From: an uncultured Corynebacterium sp.
Lineage (GTDB): Bacteria; Actinomycetota; Actinomycetes; Mycobacteriales; Mycobacteriaceae
Assembly (NCBI RefSeq): GCF_945649885.1
Contig: NZ_CALZFS010000017.1
Location: 1-32,108 of the forward strand
DNA length: 32,108 nucleotides
Reading direction: 5' to 3'
The notes beneath the pieces are model-generated. The model was not told the DNA's origin. It did not search any database and saw only the letters and a list, made by a program, of their open reading frames with translations. Below, in pieces: positions 1 through 8,254 of the stretch (position 1 is the first letter of the stretch; each line of letters begins with the position of its first letter). A program made the translations under genes and the position numbers.

Positions 1-1200
1 ATGCCTCGACATGGACGGACACAACCTGATACTGATCGCCGGTTATCGGATTTAATCTCGGTGGGACTGCTCACCCGAGTGTTTCCCGCCGATATCGTGG
101 ACGACGTCATCGCACAGGCCGGTCGCACCCAACAACGATCCCGCATCCTGCCCTCCCGGATGATGGTGTACTACACCATCACCATGGCTTTGAACTCCGA
201 TGGCTCCTATGAGGATATCTACGCCGACCTCACCGATGGACTGTCCTGGGCATCGCGGTGGGAGGACCAGGCAGTACCCGCTCCGTCACGCTCGGCAATC
301 TTCCAGGCCAGGTCCAGGTTAGGGCCAGAGCCAATGGCAGCGTTGTTCGCTCGTGTTGCCCAACCGTTGGCCCGGCCAGGGTGGGAAGGAGCCTGGCTGG
401 CGGGCAAACGCCTACTCGCTGTGGACGGCACCACCCTGGATGTCCCGGACACACCAGCCAATGTCGAGCATTTCGGTCGTCCCGGTCAGGCCGGGTACCC
501 CCAGGCACGTGTGGTGGCAATCGCAGAATGCGGCTCACATGCGATTATGGATGCGGTCATCGGCGGGCTGGGCACCGGGGAAACCACCCTGGCTGATGAA
601 CTGATCGACCGGCTGGATCCGGATTCGGTGTTGGTCGCTGATCGGGGGTTTTATAGTTTCCACCGGTGGGCTACCGCACAGGACCGCGGGGTAGACCTGC
701 TGTGGCGGATCCGGAGCAACGTTAAGCCCAAGCATGTTCGGACCTTAGGTGATGGAACGTGGTTAGCCACGATCACCCCGAGTAGTGGGCCGGGGTGGCG
801 TGAGGTTGCCCCCAGGATGGTGCGGGTGGTGGATTACCAGGTCGATACCGGCGACGATGAGGCTGGCACTGTCGACCAGCACCGGTTGTTGACCACCTTA
901 TTGGACCCAGCCGCTGTCCCGGCCGGTGATTTGATCGCGGCGTATCTCGCCCGGTGGGAGATTGAGAACACCTTCGATGAGCTGAAAACCCATCAGCGTG
1001 GACAACAGAGGGTGTTACGGTCGAAGTCGCCTGCGTTGGTGTGCCAGGAGATCTGGGGGCATCTGTGCTGCCATTACGCGATCAGGACATTGATGGCTGA
1101 TGTGGCCGCTGTCAGTGAGCACAGTCCTACCCGGGTGTCGTTTGTTAAGGCCTTGAAGATTGCCCGTCGTTCGGTGATCCAGGGCTCTTTTTCCCCCTGA
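1..1200 (+). CDS. IS4-family DDE transposase, main frame
   Basis: A 399-residue transposase that would cut and join DNA at the ends of its own element. Residues about 20-75 resemble the N-terminal domain of IS4-type transposases. The DDE catalytic set is visible: the first Asp in AVDGTTLD (about 141), the second in VADRGFYS (about 214), and the C-terminal YLARWEIENTFDELK, which fits the IS4 signature Y-x2-R-x3-E-x6-K exactly. The frame stops at TGA 1198-1200 just after GSFSP, short for the family. The missing C-terminus is present in the +1 frame directly downstream. This copy is therefore either frameshifted in the T5C5 run or read through by +1 slippage. The start at base 1 is the first in-frame ATG available, and the upstream context cannot be checked. 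Confidence 0.85.
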   Translation: MPRHGRTQPDTDRRLSDLISVGLLTRVFPADIVDDVIAQAGRTQQRSRILPSRMMVYYTITMALNSDGSYEDIYADLTDGLSWASRWEDQAVPAPSRSAIFQARSRLGPEPMAALFARVAQPLARPGWEGAWLAGKRLLAVDGTTLDVPDTPANVEHFGRPGQAGYPQARVVAIAECGSHAIMDAVIGGLGTGETTLADELIDRLDPDSVLVADRGFYSFHRWATAQDRGVDLLWRIRSNVKPKHVRTLGDGTWLATITPSSGPGWREVAPRMVRVVDYQVDTGDDEAGTVDQHRLLTTLLDPAAVPAGDLIAAYLARWEIENTFDELKTHQRGQQRVLRSKSPALVCQEIWGHLCCHYAIRTLMADVAAVSEHSPTRVSFVKALKIARRSVIQGSFSP

Positions 1201-1393
1201 CGACCCGCACACTGCCCGACGTTTATGGGGCAGGGCGGTATCCTGGCTGGCCAGGTACCTCAACCCGTCACGCCGTGGGCGGAAGAATCCGCGGGTGGTC
1301 AAACGAAAGATGTCGAAGTGGCCGGTGAAACGATCTCATCATTGTGGCCGGCCACTCGACCCGATGGCCACCGTTACCCCACCACTAACTTAA
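1199..1393 (+). pseudogene. C-terminal part of the IS4 transposase in the +1 frame
   Basis: Skipping the T of the stop codon at 1198 opens 64 codons in the +1 frame, ending at TAA 1391-1393. The translation begins DDPHTARRLWGRAVSWLARY and continues as a basic segment rich in Arg and Lys, as expected for an IS4 transposase tail. The junction is CTTTTTCCCCCTGAC. One base fewer in the homopolymers would give an uninterrupted protein of about 463 residues. CCC-TGA-C is also a mechanistically plausible +1 slip site, like the release-factor-2 and antizyme sites. The sequence alone cannot separate mutation from recoding. Confidence 0.7.
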
Positions 1394-1664
1394 CGGTATT
1401 GTGCTTAAGCCTGATCGGCGATGACATCGGTACCCCCTGCTATGCCGGGAGCTGAAGGACTGGCACAGGGGATCAACCCGGTGGTGTCGGGGTGTGGACA
1501 AGCTGCTGGTGGCAGGCTTTGACCAGGTGCAGTCGTTCACGCCTGCGGGCAGTAGCAACGAGACCCCCAGTACCACCGGGGGTGCGCCCTTGGACACCAG
1601 TTTCCCTACGACACTGGGTCAAGGATGCCTGTGACATACCAAGGAGACAGGCCTTCCCGGCGTT
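1394..1664. other. Intergenic stretch between the IS and pcaO, no supported gene
   Basis: These 271 bases follow the transposase and precede the pcaO stop codon. Short open frames exist on both strands, but none has a convincing start, ribosome binding site or recognisable domain. A 6-bp inverted repeat (GCCTGT at 1627-1632, ACAGGC at 1647-1652) could form a weak hairpin downstream of pcaO but has no U-run. In C. glutamicum, as I recall, pcaC follows pcaO here; no pcaC-like sequence is visible. Confidence 0.4.
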
Positions 1665-3884
1665 TTAAGCTTGGTTCTTTAAAACAGCCCGTAGATCTAC
1701 ACGGCCAGTGACACCAAACTTCCGGTAGACACGTGTCAGATGGTATTCCACTGTCTTGGTGGATAGGGAGAGTTCCCGGGCCACATCAGAGTTGCTTGCA
1801 CCCTCCACAACCAGAGCGGTGATCTGCTCCTCCTGCGGGGTGAGTCCCTGTGCGGAACGACGGGTACCGCCCAGACCGCTGACCTTTCTTTCACCGGCAC
1901 ATCGTGCAGCCAGGGTGATTGCCCCCATGGCGTTGAAGACCTCTTCCGCGCGGGTGAACATCTCAGCGGCCTGACTGCGACGTCCCATGCGACGGAGAAC
2001 CAGACCGAATTCAAAGAGGATGCGGGCTTCATAGGCGGGCATATTCACAGAGGTGATGGCATCAACCGCTTCTGAGAGCATCTTCACCCCGCGGGCTGTG
2101 GCACCACGCTGGATCTCAATATTGGCCCGCGGCACCAGATTTCGTGCCCGCAGGGAGAGAATTCCGGAAGCATTGTGCCGTTCCAGGTTTTCCTCCATCA
2201 CCAGGGCAGCGGTGTCCACCCGGCCGGAACGGATCAGGGACACCGCATACATGTCCTCCCAGGCCCAGAAACCCGGTTGCTGGGTGTCAGTGGTGTAGGC
2301 GATGGAGGCTAGTTGCTCACCGGCGAGGGCCGCGGTCCGCGTATCGGACATCATGGTGGAGACAATCATCCGTCCCATAGCGGAAGGAAGTTTCTGGATC
2401 ATGAAGGAGTCACTGTTGGTGACATTCATCCGGGATAAATAATGACGGGACAGCTCAGCATGCCCACTGAGACCAGCCACCTGTGCACCGGTCCACAACA
2501 GCACCGGTTCTAGTAGTGGAGTGCCGGTGCGGTCCCCAGTGGCAAGACCCCGTTCCACCACGGCTGAGGCAGCAGAAAACTCACCCAGGACATAGTGGGC
2601 GCGGGCTAAGAAGGCGTCCTGCCACAGGCCCAACAGGTCAGAATCACCACGCCACCGGTGTGATAACAGCTGTCTGGCCTGAGTCGGATCATCAAAGACC
2701 AAAGCTAACCATCCCGTGATGAAGGTCCGGAGCTGTTTTTCCAGGACCGTATCCGGGGTGGGGAGGGGTTGCGGGCGAGTACTGAACTCCAAAGCATCAG
2801 CGAGCAGGCGGAAAGATGCAGCATCATGAGAATCCTTCTGGGCCGGGTCATCCGCAAAAGCCCGGATACCCTGCGGCTGCCAGCTGGCCAGACTCTGAAG
2901 TGCTGTCAGTGCAGAGGGCTGCGAACCCCGGAGCAGGTTCGCTGTCGTGGTGGCCTGCCCCTCATAGAGGGATAATTCCGGGCGCGCCTGTGGCAGATCT
3001 TGGGCATGCATCCTGGCCAGTGGAAGATCACCGCGGGCAAACAGGGTGTCCACCAGTTGCTCACTGCTATCCCAATCACTGACATCGTGATGGATACTTA
3101 ATGCCCGTGCCAGGCTCGGGGGAGTGGAGGAACGTACGACAGCACGAACTTCGGGGCGGGAAAAATACACCCGCCCTGAGGATACCGCCAGAACACCCCG
3201 TGACACCTCAATATCTAGTTGTTCTCCCAGATGCTCGGGAAGCTCGAATAGCAGCGCCCCGTTCAGGGGATATGAGGCCACCACCTGGAGCAGCTCACCA
3301 GAATACTTACCCCAGTGCTCCGGAATGATGATGATGGGATCAGTGTTTCTGCCAGCATTCCCAGGACAATGTCCAGCCCAGTGCTCCATGGGGGCAGCAG
3401 ATAACAGCTCCCGGATCAATTGTGGAAGACCACCGGAAGCATCGTGGATCCGGTGCGCGGTGCGTGGGGAACACACCCCGACCGTCTGCACCACCAGCTG
3501 CTGGGTTTCAGAAACATTCAAGGGTGACAAGGGGACCACTTCTGTGGCCTCATCGATGCTGTGGGGGGCTGTTCCCAGGATGATCACCTGAGGTGCTGAG
3601 ACATCATGGACGACCGCCAACACCTCATCCAGGTTGGTGGCCCTGTGTACCTGGCCGGCAAGAATCACCGTCGGTACAGTAGGCCTGCTGAAACCCCTTA
3701 GTGCAGGCTGGGTGAGCACCTGGAAGTCACCCAACTGGATGGCCAGTTCACGGATGAACCGTTCCTTGTCCACACCTTTCGGCCCCGTCACCAGAATGAA
3801 CCTGCCGTGCCGCCCGGAGGCGATATCAGCGAGTAATCTTCTCTGCAGTTGCAGACGTCGGGGGAGGGAGCCGGTGGTGAGCAT
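1665..3884 (-). CDS. pcaO: LAL/LuxR-type regulator of protocatechuate genes (PcaO-like)
   Basis: A 739-residue regulator with an N-terminal ATPase-like module, a long helical TPR-like middle and a C-terminal LuxR-type helix-turn-helix at about 680-739 (GLTPQEEQIT..., SNSDVARELSLSTKTVEYHL). In C. glutamicum PcaO is an atypical large ATP-binding LuxR regulator that activates protocatechuate ring-cleavage genes. Its position directly after pcaD supports the same identity here. The P-loop is unusual: GPKGVDKE at residues 34-41 lacks the canonical G-K-S/T, and the expected Walker B strand (VIILGTA, about 100-106) has no acidic residue. It starts at ATG 3884, 9 nt after the pcaD stop, with AAAGGG just upstream, so it is probably the last gene of the pcaRFDO operon. 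Confidence 0.85.
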   Translation of the reverse strand: MLTTGSLPRRLQLQRRLLADIASGRHGRFILVTGPKGVDKERFIRELAIQLGDFQVLTQPALRGFSRPTVPTVILAGQVHRATNLDEVLAVVHDVSAPQVIILGTAPHSIDEATEVVPLSPLNVSETQQLVVQTVGVCSPRTAHRIHDASGGLPQLIRELLSAAPMEHWAGHCPGNAGRNTDPIIIIPEHWGKYSGELLQVVASYPLNGALLFELPEHLGEQLDIEVSRGVLAVSSGRVYFSRPEVRAVVRSSTPPSLARALSIHHDVSDWDSSEQLVDTLFARGDLPLARMHAQDLPQARPELSLYEGQATTTANLLRGSQPSALTALQSLASWQPQGIRAFADDPAQKDSHDAASFRLLADALEFSTRPQPLPTPDTVLEKQLRTFITGWLALVFDDPTQARQLLSHRWRGDSDLLGLWQDAFLARAHYVLGEFSAASAVVERGLATGDRTGTPLLEPVLLWTGAQVAGLSGHAELSRHYLSRMNVTNSDSFMIQKLPSAMGRMIVSTMMSDTRTAALAGEQLASIAYTTDTQQPGFWAWEDMYAVSLIRSGRVDTAALVMEENLERHNASGILSLRARNLVPRANIEIQRGATARGVKMLSEAVDAITSVNMPAYEARILFEFGLVLRRMGRRSQAAEMFTRAEEVFNAMGAITLAARCAGERKVSGLGGTRRSAQGLTPQEEQITALVVEGASNSDVARELSLSTKTVEYHLTRVYRKFGVTGRVDLRAVLKNQA

Positions 3885-3893
3885 GAACCCTTT

Positions 3894-4652
3894 TTACTTG
3901 AAGTGCTGCGCCAGAAGCGCAGTGATTTTCTCAGGCTGCTCAATGGTGGGCAGGTGCGCACCGGGGGAGACAACCTCAGCAGTGGCCGGGCCTGCAACAC
4001 CATCGGCGATGATCTGCAGGGTCTCTGGGGTGGTGGAAGGATCATCTGCGCCGGCGATGGTGAGAACGGGCACGGTGATCTCTGAGAGACGGTCGGTGAA
4101 GTCCCAGGTTGACAGGGCTTCACAAGCCAAGGCGTAACCCTCATCCGGGGTGGAGGCCACCATCTGCTCATAGTGCTCACGGGAGGCTGGGTTGGACTCC
4201 AACCAGCCGGGGGAGAACCAACGCTCGATAACAGCCTTGGACAGGGATGCGGTGCCTTCTGCACGTGTTGCAGCAGCGCGGTCAATCCAGCCCTGTGGCT
4301 CGCCGAACTTGGCGGCGGTGCACAGGAAGGCGCCTGCGGTCACGCGTGGAGAGGTGGCAGCCAGGTACTGCGCTACAGCACCGCCGAGGGACAGGCCGAT
4401 CACGCCGAAGTCCTCCACACCGAGGGAATCCAGGGTTTCCAAGACATCATCAGCAAAGTCAGCAACCGTGGGGGTGCCGTCGACAGCTGCGGAAAGTCCG
4501 TGTCCGCGATGATCCACGGCAATGACCCGGAAGTCCTGCTGCAGGGCGTCCAGCTGTGGCAGCCACATTGCGGTGGTGGAGCCGAGGGAGCCGATGAACA
4601 CCAGGGTCTTGGTGTTGTCATCGCCGTAGGAAACGTTATGAAGAATGGTCAA
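3894..4652 (-). CDS. pcaD: 3-oxoadipate enol-lactonase
   Basis: A 252-residue alpha/beta hydrolase that would hydrolyse 3-oxoadipate enol-lactone to 3-oxoadipate, where the protocatechuate and catechol branches merge. The nucleophile elbow GLSLGG places Ser88. Asp203 or Asp204 (AGADDPS) and His233 (GAHLPTIEQPE) complete the triad, and the oxyanion-side FIGSLGS is at 19-25. I chose the TTG start at 4652: it lies one base after the pcaF stop (TAA-A-TTG) with AAGGAG 7 nt upstream, and family alignment begins right there. Longer frames upstream only read through pcaF. It is the third gene of the pcaR-F-D-O operon. It is a stand-alone lactonase, without the decarboxylase (PcaC) fused to it in some actinobacteria. 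Confidence 0.9.
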   Translation of the reverse strand: MTILHNVSYGDDNTKTLVFIGSLGSTTAMWLPQLDALQQDFRVIAVDHRGHGLSAAVDGTPTVADFADDVLETLDSLGVEDFGVIGLSLGGAVAQYLAATSPRVTAGAFLCTAAKFGEPQGWIDRAAATRAEGTASLSKAVIERWFSPGWLESNPASREHYEQMVASTPDEGYALACEALSTWDFTDRLSEITVPVLTIAGADDPSTTPETLQIIADGVAGPATAEVVSPGAHLPTIEQPEKITALLAQHFK

Positions 4653-4653
4653 T

Positions 4654-5874
4654 TTAGTTCTCCTTCTCAAAAATTGCTGCAAGTCCCTGTCCGCCACCGA
4701 TACACATGGTGGCCAGGCCGTAACGGGTATCTTCGCGCTGCATGCGGTGTGCGAGGGTGACCACCATGCGGGCACCGGTGGCACCAACCGGGTGGCCGAG
4801 GGAGATGCCCGAGCCCAGTGGGTTCAGGCGCTTGTCCTCCCAGGAGATGCCCCACTCGCTCAGTACTGCGAGTGCCTGTGCCGCGAAGGCTTCGTTGAGC
4901 TCGATGGAACCCATGTCCTCCAGTGTCAGTCCGAGACGGTCCAGTATCTTCTTGGTGGCTGGCACCGGGCCGATACCCATGGTCTCTGGTGGTACAGCTG
5001 CAACAGACCAGCCGGCGAGGCGGACCAGGGGGGTGAGGCCGAGCTCTTCAGCCTTGGCACGCGTGGTCACCACGACAGCAGCGGCACCATCATTCTGGCC
5101 GGAGGCATTGCCAGCGGTGACGGTGGCATCCTCATCCTGGCGTCCCATGATGGCGCGCAGGGAAGAGAGCTTTTCTGCAGTGGTCTCAGGACGTGGGTGC
5201 TCATCCTTGTCAACCACGATTGGGTCGCCCTTGCGGACCGGGATGCTGATGGGGACGATCTCATCGTTGAAGAGACCAGCTTCATGAGCAGCCCCTGCGC
5301 GCTGCTGGGAGGTGGCGGACATGGCGTCCTGGGTATCGCGTGGGATGTTGTACTCACGACGCAGGTTCTCAGCGGTTTCGATCATGCCACCGGGGATCGG
5401 GTGGTTGCGTCCACCAGCGGTCTCACGTGCCTCAGCCAGGCGGTCGCGCAGAGCCATGTCGCCACCCTTCACACCCCAACGGATGTCACCGGAGACGGTG
5501 TATTCGGTGCGGCTCATGGACTCAGCGCCACCGGCGATGATGAGGTCAGCTGCGCCAGCTGCGATGTGGGATGCTGCGGTGACGATTGCTTGCAGACCGG
5601 AGCCACAACGACGGTCCAGCTGCATACCCGGAACGTTCTGGCCGAGTTTGGAATCGAGTGCGACAACACGGCCCAGGGCCGGTGCTGCGCCGTTGGGGGA
5701 GGCCTGGCCGAGAATCAGATCATCCACATCATCGCCGCTGATGCCGGTCTTGTCCACGATGGCGTTAACCACTGCGGTGGCAAGATCCTGTACCGGGATG
5801 CTGGTGAAGACGCCGCCATAACGACCAACCGGGGTGCGTAGTGGAGAACAGATGACAATATCTTGAGGGTTCAT
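4654..5874 (-). CDS. pcaF: Beta-ketoadipyl-CoA thiolase
   Basis: A 406-residue thiolase that cleaves 3-oxoadipyl-CoA with CoA into acetyl-CoA and succinyl-CoA, the last step of the beta-ketoadipate pathway. The acyl-accepting Cys90 lies in LDRRCGSGLQ, His361 in GHPVGATGA and Cys391 in MCIGGGQG near the C-terminus. These are the three catalytic landmarks of the family, and the length is normal. General acetyl-CoA acetyltransferase activity is possible from sequence, but the pca context decides the call. It starts at ATG 5874, 11 nt after the pcaR stop, with an AAAGGA ribosome binding site overlapping that stop. pcaD follows one base after its own stop. Confidence 0.93.
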   Translation of the reverse strand: MNPQDIVICSPLRTPVGRYGGVFTSIPVQDLATAVVNAIVDKTGISGDDVDDLILGQASPNGAAPALGRVVALDSKLGQNVPGMQLDRRCGSGLQAIVTAASHIAAGAADLIIAGGAESMSRTEYTVSGDIRWGVKGGDMALRDRLAEARETAGGRNHPIPGGMIETAENLRREYNIPRDTQDAMSATSQQRAGAAHEAGLFNDEIVPISIPVRKGDPIVVDKDEHPRPETTAEKLSSLRAIMGRQDEDATVTAGNASGQNDGAAAVVVTTRAKAEELGLTPLVRLAGWSVAAVPPETMGIGPVPATKKILDRLGLTLEDMGSIELNEAFAAQALAVLSEWGISWEDKRLNPLGSGISLGHPVGATGARMVVTLAHRMQREDTRYGLATMCIGGGQGLAAIFEKEN

Positions 5875-5885
5875 TTTCTAATCCT

Positions 5886-6656
5886 TTACTGGGTTGTTGC
5901 TGCAAGGTCTGCAGAGATGGCACGGGCGGTGTCGATGAGGTGCGGCAGGAATTCCCGCCTGATGTCCTCAACCGAGTGCTGTGCGGACTGGGTGGAGATG
6001 TTGATCGCCGCGACGACCTCTCCGGTGGCATCTGTGACAGGTGCCGCCAGGGACCGGAGTCCAGGCTCCAGTTCCTGGTCCACCAGCGACCAGCCCCGCT
6101 GACGTGCTGCCTCAATCTCATCACGAATTGCCGATGGCGGCAGAGCGCGTGCAGTGAGCTGGGTGGGGGGAGTCCGTGTCAGCAGGGTATCCAGGGTGGT
6201 GGGATCAAGGCCTGCCAGCATGACCCTGCCCATGGAGGTGGCATAAGCCGGGAACCTGGTTCCCAGGGTGATGGATACTGTCATGATACGTCGTACCGGG
6301 ACACGTGACACATAGATGATGTCGGTGCCATCCAGCACTGACATGGAACTGGATTCACCCACTTCACGTGAGAGTGCCTCCAGGCGGGGCTGGGCGATTG
6401 CCGGTAGCGTCAGTGCAGAGAGGTAACTGGTCCCCAGTTCCAGCACCCGGGGGGTGAGCTGGAACTGGGTGCCGGTGGATACCGCATAGCCCAGATCCAC
6501 CAGGGTATGTAGGAAGCGACGGGCGGTGGCGCGTGATAGCCCGGTGGCCACAGCGACCTCAGATAGTGACTGGGAGGGGGAGTCAGCGCTGAAGCTGCGA
6601 ATGACGGACAGCCCCCGGGCGAAGGACTGTACGAAATCCGGGGAAGTTTCGCTCAT
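5886..6656 (-). CDS. pcaR: IclR-family regulator of the pca genes
   Basis: A 256-residue IclR-type regulator. The N-terminal winged helix-turn-helix is at about 30-58 (LSEVAVATGLSRATARRFL). It is followed by an effector-binding domain of the IclR type from about 75 to the end, with SSSMSVLDG and a GRVMLAGL region. Homologues (PcaR/PcaU) bind beta-ketoadipate-pathway intermediates; in C. glutamicum PcaR is a repressor of pca genes. I chose ATG 6656 because GGAG lies about 8 nt upstream and the family starts there. An open frame continues further upstream but only crosses the divergent promoter region. It heads the pcaRFDO operon, divergent from pcaIJ, with a palindromic operator candidate 17 nt upstream. 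Confidence 0.9.
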   Translation of the reverse strand: MSETSPDFVQSFARGLSVIRSFSADSPSQSLSEVAVATGLSRATARRFLHTLVDLGYAVSTGTQFQLTPRVLELGTSYLSALTLPAIAQPRLEALSREVGESSSMSVLDGTDIIYVSRVPVRRIMTVSITLGTRFPAYATSMGRVMLAGLDPTTLDTLLTRTPPTQLTARALPPSAIRDEIEAARQRGWSLVDQELEPGLRSLAAPVTDATGEVVAAINISTQSAQHSVEDIRREFLPHLIDTARAISADLAATTQ

Positions 6657-6672
6657 TCGATCATCTCCTAAC

Positions 6673-6687
6673 GTTCGCATCGCGAAC
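6673..6687. promoter_or_regulatory. Palindromic operator, probable PcaR (IclR-type) binding site
   Basis: GTTCGC-ATC-GCGAAC is a perfect 6-3-6 palindrome in the 70-bp gap between divergent pcaR and pcaI. It ends 21 nt before the pcaI -10 candidate, where a bound repressor would cover the -35 region, and 17 nt upstream of the pcaR start. IclR-family operators are often short palindromes with GTTCG/CGAAC-like arms, so autoregulation plus control of pcaIJ is the natural reading. The binding protein is inferred. Confidence 0.65.
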
Positions 6688-6708
6688 CCTTGTGCATTGG
6701 ATGAACAA

Positions 6709-6714
6709 TACGAT
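6709..6714 (+). promoter_or_regulatory. -10 box of pcaI (near-leaderless transcript)
   Basis: TACGAT at 6709-6714 fits the corynebacterial -10 consensus (TANANT). Transcription would start near 6720-6722, only about 5-7 nt before ATG 6727. No clear -35 hexamer is visible, and the GGGAG just before the start is too close to act as a normal ribosome binding site. Leaderless or near-leaderless translation is therefore likely. Confidence 0.5.
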
Positions 6715-6726
6715 ACCATGGGAGTC

Positions 6727-7470
6727 ATGATTGACAAGACCCTTTCATCCGCTGCCGAAGCTGTGGCCGATATCCCGGACGGTTCTTCTATCGCCGTCGG
6801 TGGATTCGGCCTGGTAGGCATTCCCACCCTTCTGATCGAAGCCCTGCGTGAGCAGGGCGCCGGTGAGCTGACGATCATCTCCAACAACTGTGGTACCGAT
6901 GGCCAGGGCCTCGGACTGCTGCTGGAGGATGGTCGCATCGTCAAGACCATCGGTTCCTACATCGGATCCAATAAGGAATACGCACGTCGTTACCTCGAGG
7001 GAGAGCTCACCGTTGAGTTCACCCCACAGGGCACCCTCGCCGAGCGCATGCGCGCTGGTGGCGCCGGAATCCCGGCGTTCTACACCACCGCAGGTGTGGG
7101 TACTCAGGTCGCTGAGGGTGGACTGCCCCAGCGTTACAACAAGGACGGCTCTGTGGAGATCTACTCCAAGCCGAAAGAAACCCGCGAATTCGAGGGGCAG
7201 CTCTACGTGATGGAAGAGGGTATCCGCGCGGACTTCGCCCTCGTCCACGCGCACAAGGCTGACCGTTTCGGCAACCTTGTCTTCCGCAAGACGGCCCAGA
7301 ACTTCAACCCAGATGCCGCGATGAGCGGCAAGATCACCATCGCCCAGGTCGAGCACCTGGTTGATGACCTTGATCCAGACGAGGTGCACCTTCCAGGCAT
7401 CTATGTCAACCGCGTGGTCCACGTTGGCCCGCAGGAAACCGGAATCGAAAACAGGACGGTGTCTAACTAA
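6727..7470 (+). CDS. pcaI: 3-oxoadipate CoA-transferase, alpha subunit
   Basis: A 247-residue alpha (A) subunit of a succinyl-CoA:3-oxoadipate CoA-transferase, which activates 3-oxoadipate to its CoA thioester for the PcaF thiolase. The glycine-rich CoA-binding stretch [16 protein letters not shown] is at about 24-39. The subunit-typical [12 protein letters not shown] and [22 protein letters not shown] follow. The catalytic Glu is on the partner subunit, as expected. The ATG at 6727 is preferred; ATG 6718 is in frame but lies at or before the predicted transcription start. Longer upstream frames run into pcaR antisense. Its stop overlaps the pcaJ start by one base (TAATG), so the two subunits are translationally coupled. 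Confidence 0.92.
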   Translation: MIDKTLSSAAEAVADIPDGSSIAVGGFGLVGIPTLLIEALREQGAGELTIISNNCGTDGQGLGLLLEDGRIVKTIGSYIGSNKEYARRYLEGELTVEFTPQGTLAERMRAGGAGIPAFYTTAGVGTQVAEGGLPQRYNKDGSVEIYSKPKETREFEGQLYVMEEGIRADFALVHAHKADRFGNLVFRKTAQNFNPDAAMSGKITIAQVEHLVDDLDPDEVHLPGIYVNRVVHVGPQETGIENRTVSN

Positions 7471-8120
7471 TGACTTGGGATCACAACCAGATGGCTGCAC
7501 GCGTAGCCCAGGAACTTGAAGACGGCCAGTACGTCAATCTCGGCATCGGCATGCCGACCCTCATCCCCGGCTACCTACCAGAGGGCCTTGAGGTTATTCT
7601 CCACTCGGAGAACGGTGTTCTGGGCGTTGGCCCATACCCAACCGAGGAAGAACTTGATCCTGAGCTGATCAACGCTGGCAAGGAGACCATCACGGTCAAC
7701 CCTGGTGCTTCCTACTTCTCCTCATCCGATTCCTTCGCGATGATCCGCTCCAAGTCTGTCGACGTTGCCGTCCTCGGTGTCATGGAAGTCTCCCAGTACG
7801 GTGACCTGGCCAATTGGATGATTCCAGGAAAGCTGGTCAAGGGAATGGGTGGAGCCATGGACCTGGTCCACGGCGCCTCCAAGATCATCGCCATGACCGA
7901 TCACGTGACCAAGAAGGGTGCCCCGAAGATTCTCGAGGCATGCCGACTGCCATTGACCGGCGCCAAGTGCGTCGACATGATTGTCACCACTCACGCGGTC
8001 TTTGATGTTGATCCGGTTGAGGGTCTGACCCTCGTCGAATGCGCCGATGGCGTCACCGTGGCTGAGCTGCGCGAAATCACCGAAGCTGACTTCAAGCTCG
8101 GCGAAGGCATCACCGAATAG
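7470..8120 (+). CDS. pcaJ: 3-oxoadipate CoA-transferase, beta subunit
   Basis: A 216-residue beta (B) subunit of the PcaIJ CoA-transferase. The catalytic Glu47 sits in [11 protein letters not shown], the S-E-N-G signature on which the covalent glutamyl-CoA forms. [11 protein letters not shown] at 23-33 is also typical of the family. It is read directly after pcaI with a one-base overlap and must pair with it, since neither subunit is active alone. No strong terminator is visible between its stop and clpX. Confidence 0.92.
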   Translation: MTWDHNQMAARVAQELEDGQYVNLGIGMPTLIPGYLPEGLEVILHSENGVLGVGPYPTEEELDPELINAGKETITVNPGASYFSSSDSFAMIRSKSVDVAVLGVMEVSQYGDLANWMIPGKLVKGMGGAMDLVHGASKIIAMTDHVTKKGAPKILEACRLPLTGAKCVDMIVTTHAVFDVDPVEGLTLVECADGVTVAELREITEADFKLGEGITE

Positions 8121-8174
8121 GAACCGCCCATGAGGGACCCGCAACCGCATGAAGTCACTTCGACGGGATAAGAT

Positions 8175-8199
8175 GGAACAACCCCTTGCCAATATTGTT
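8175..8199 (+). promoter_or_regulatory. Possible SigH-type promoter upstream of clpX
   Basis: GGAA at 8175-8178 and GTT at 8197-8199 are separated by 18 nt, matching the GGAA-N18/19-GTT pattern of actinobacterial SigH/SigR stress promoters. This would fit a protease-unloader gene. Short motifs of this kind occur by chance, and a housekeeping -10 could also lie nearby (TAGAGT, about 8203-8208). Confidence 0.25.
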
Positions 8200-8254
8200 G
8201 GTTAGAGTTGTAAGCAGTAAATCTTTTCAAAGTGGAAGCGGGTCTCACACTCTT

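Larger units (their letters stand above)
1..1393 (+). mobile_element. IS4-family insertion sequence, left end outside window
   Basis: This is the visible part of an insertion sequence. It holds one transposase gene read in two frames, 1-1200 and then 1199-1393. The window begins exactly at the transposase start codon, so the left terminal inverted repeat and any upstream target duplication cannot be seen. I could not identify the right terminal repeat with confidence in 1394-1664, so the true right boundary lies at or beyond 1393. Confidence 0.75.

Noticed and set aside
1385..1597. Short minus-strand frame after the IS as a remnant of pcaC or another gene
   Set aside because: The translation shows no carboxymuconolactone decarboxylase features and no ribosome binding site, so I could not support any identity.
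4645..5841. Long plus-strand open frame of about 398 codons
   Set aside because: It lies fully antisense to pcaF, whose thiolase motifs are complete. The frame is a by-product of GC-biased codon use.
6526..6726. Upstream extension of pcaI to an earlier ATG
   Set aside because: The extra residues come from pcaR antisense and the promoter/operator region, and the -10 box lies downstream of that start.
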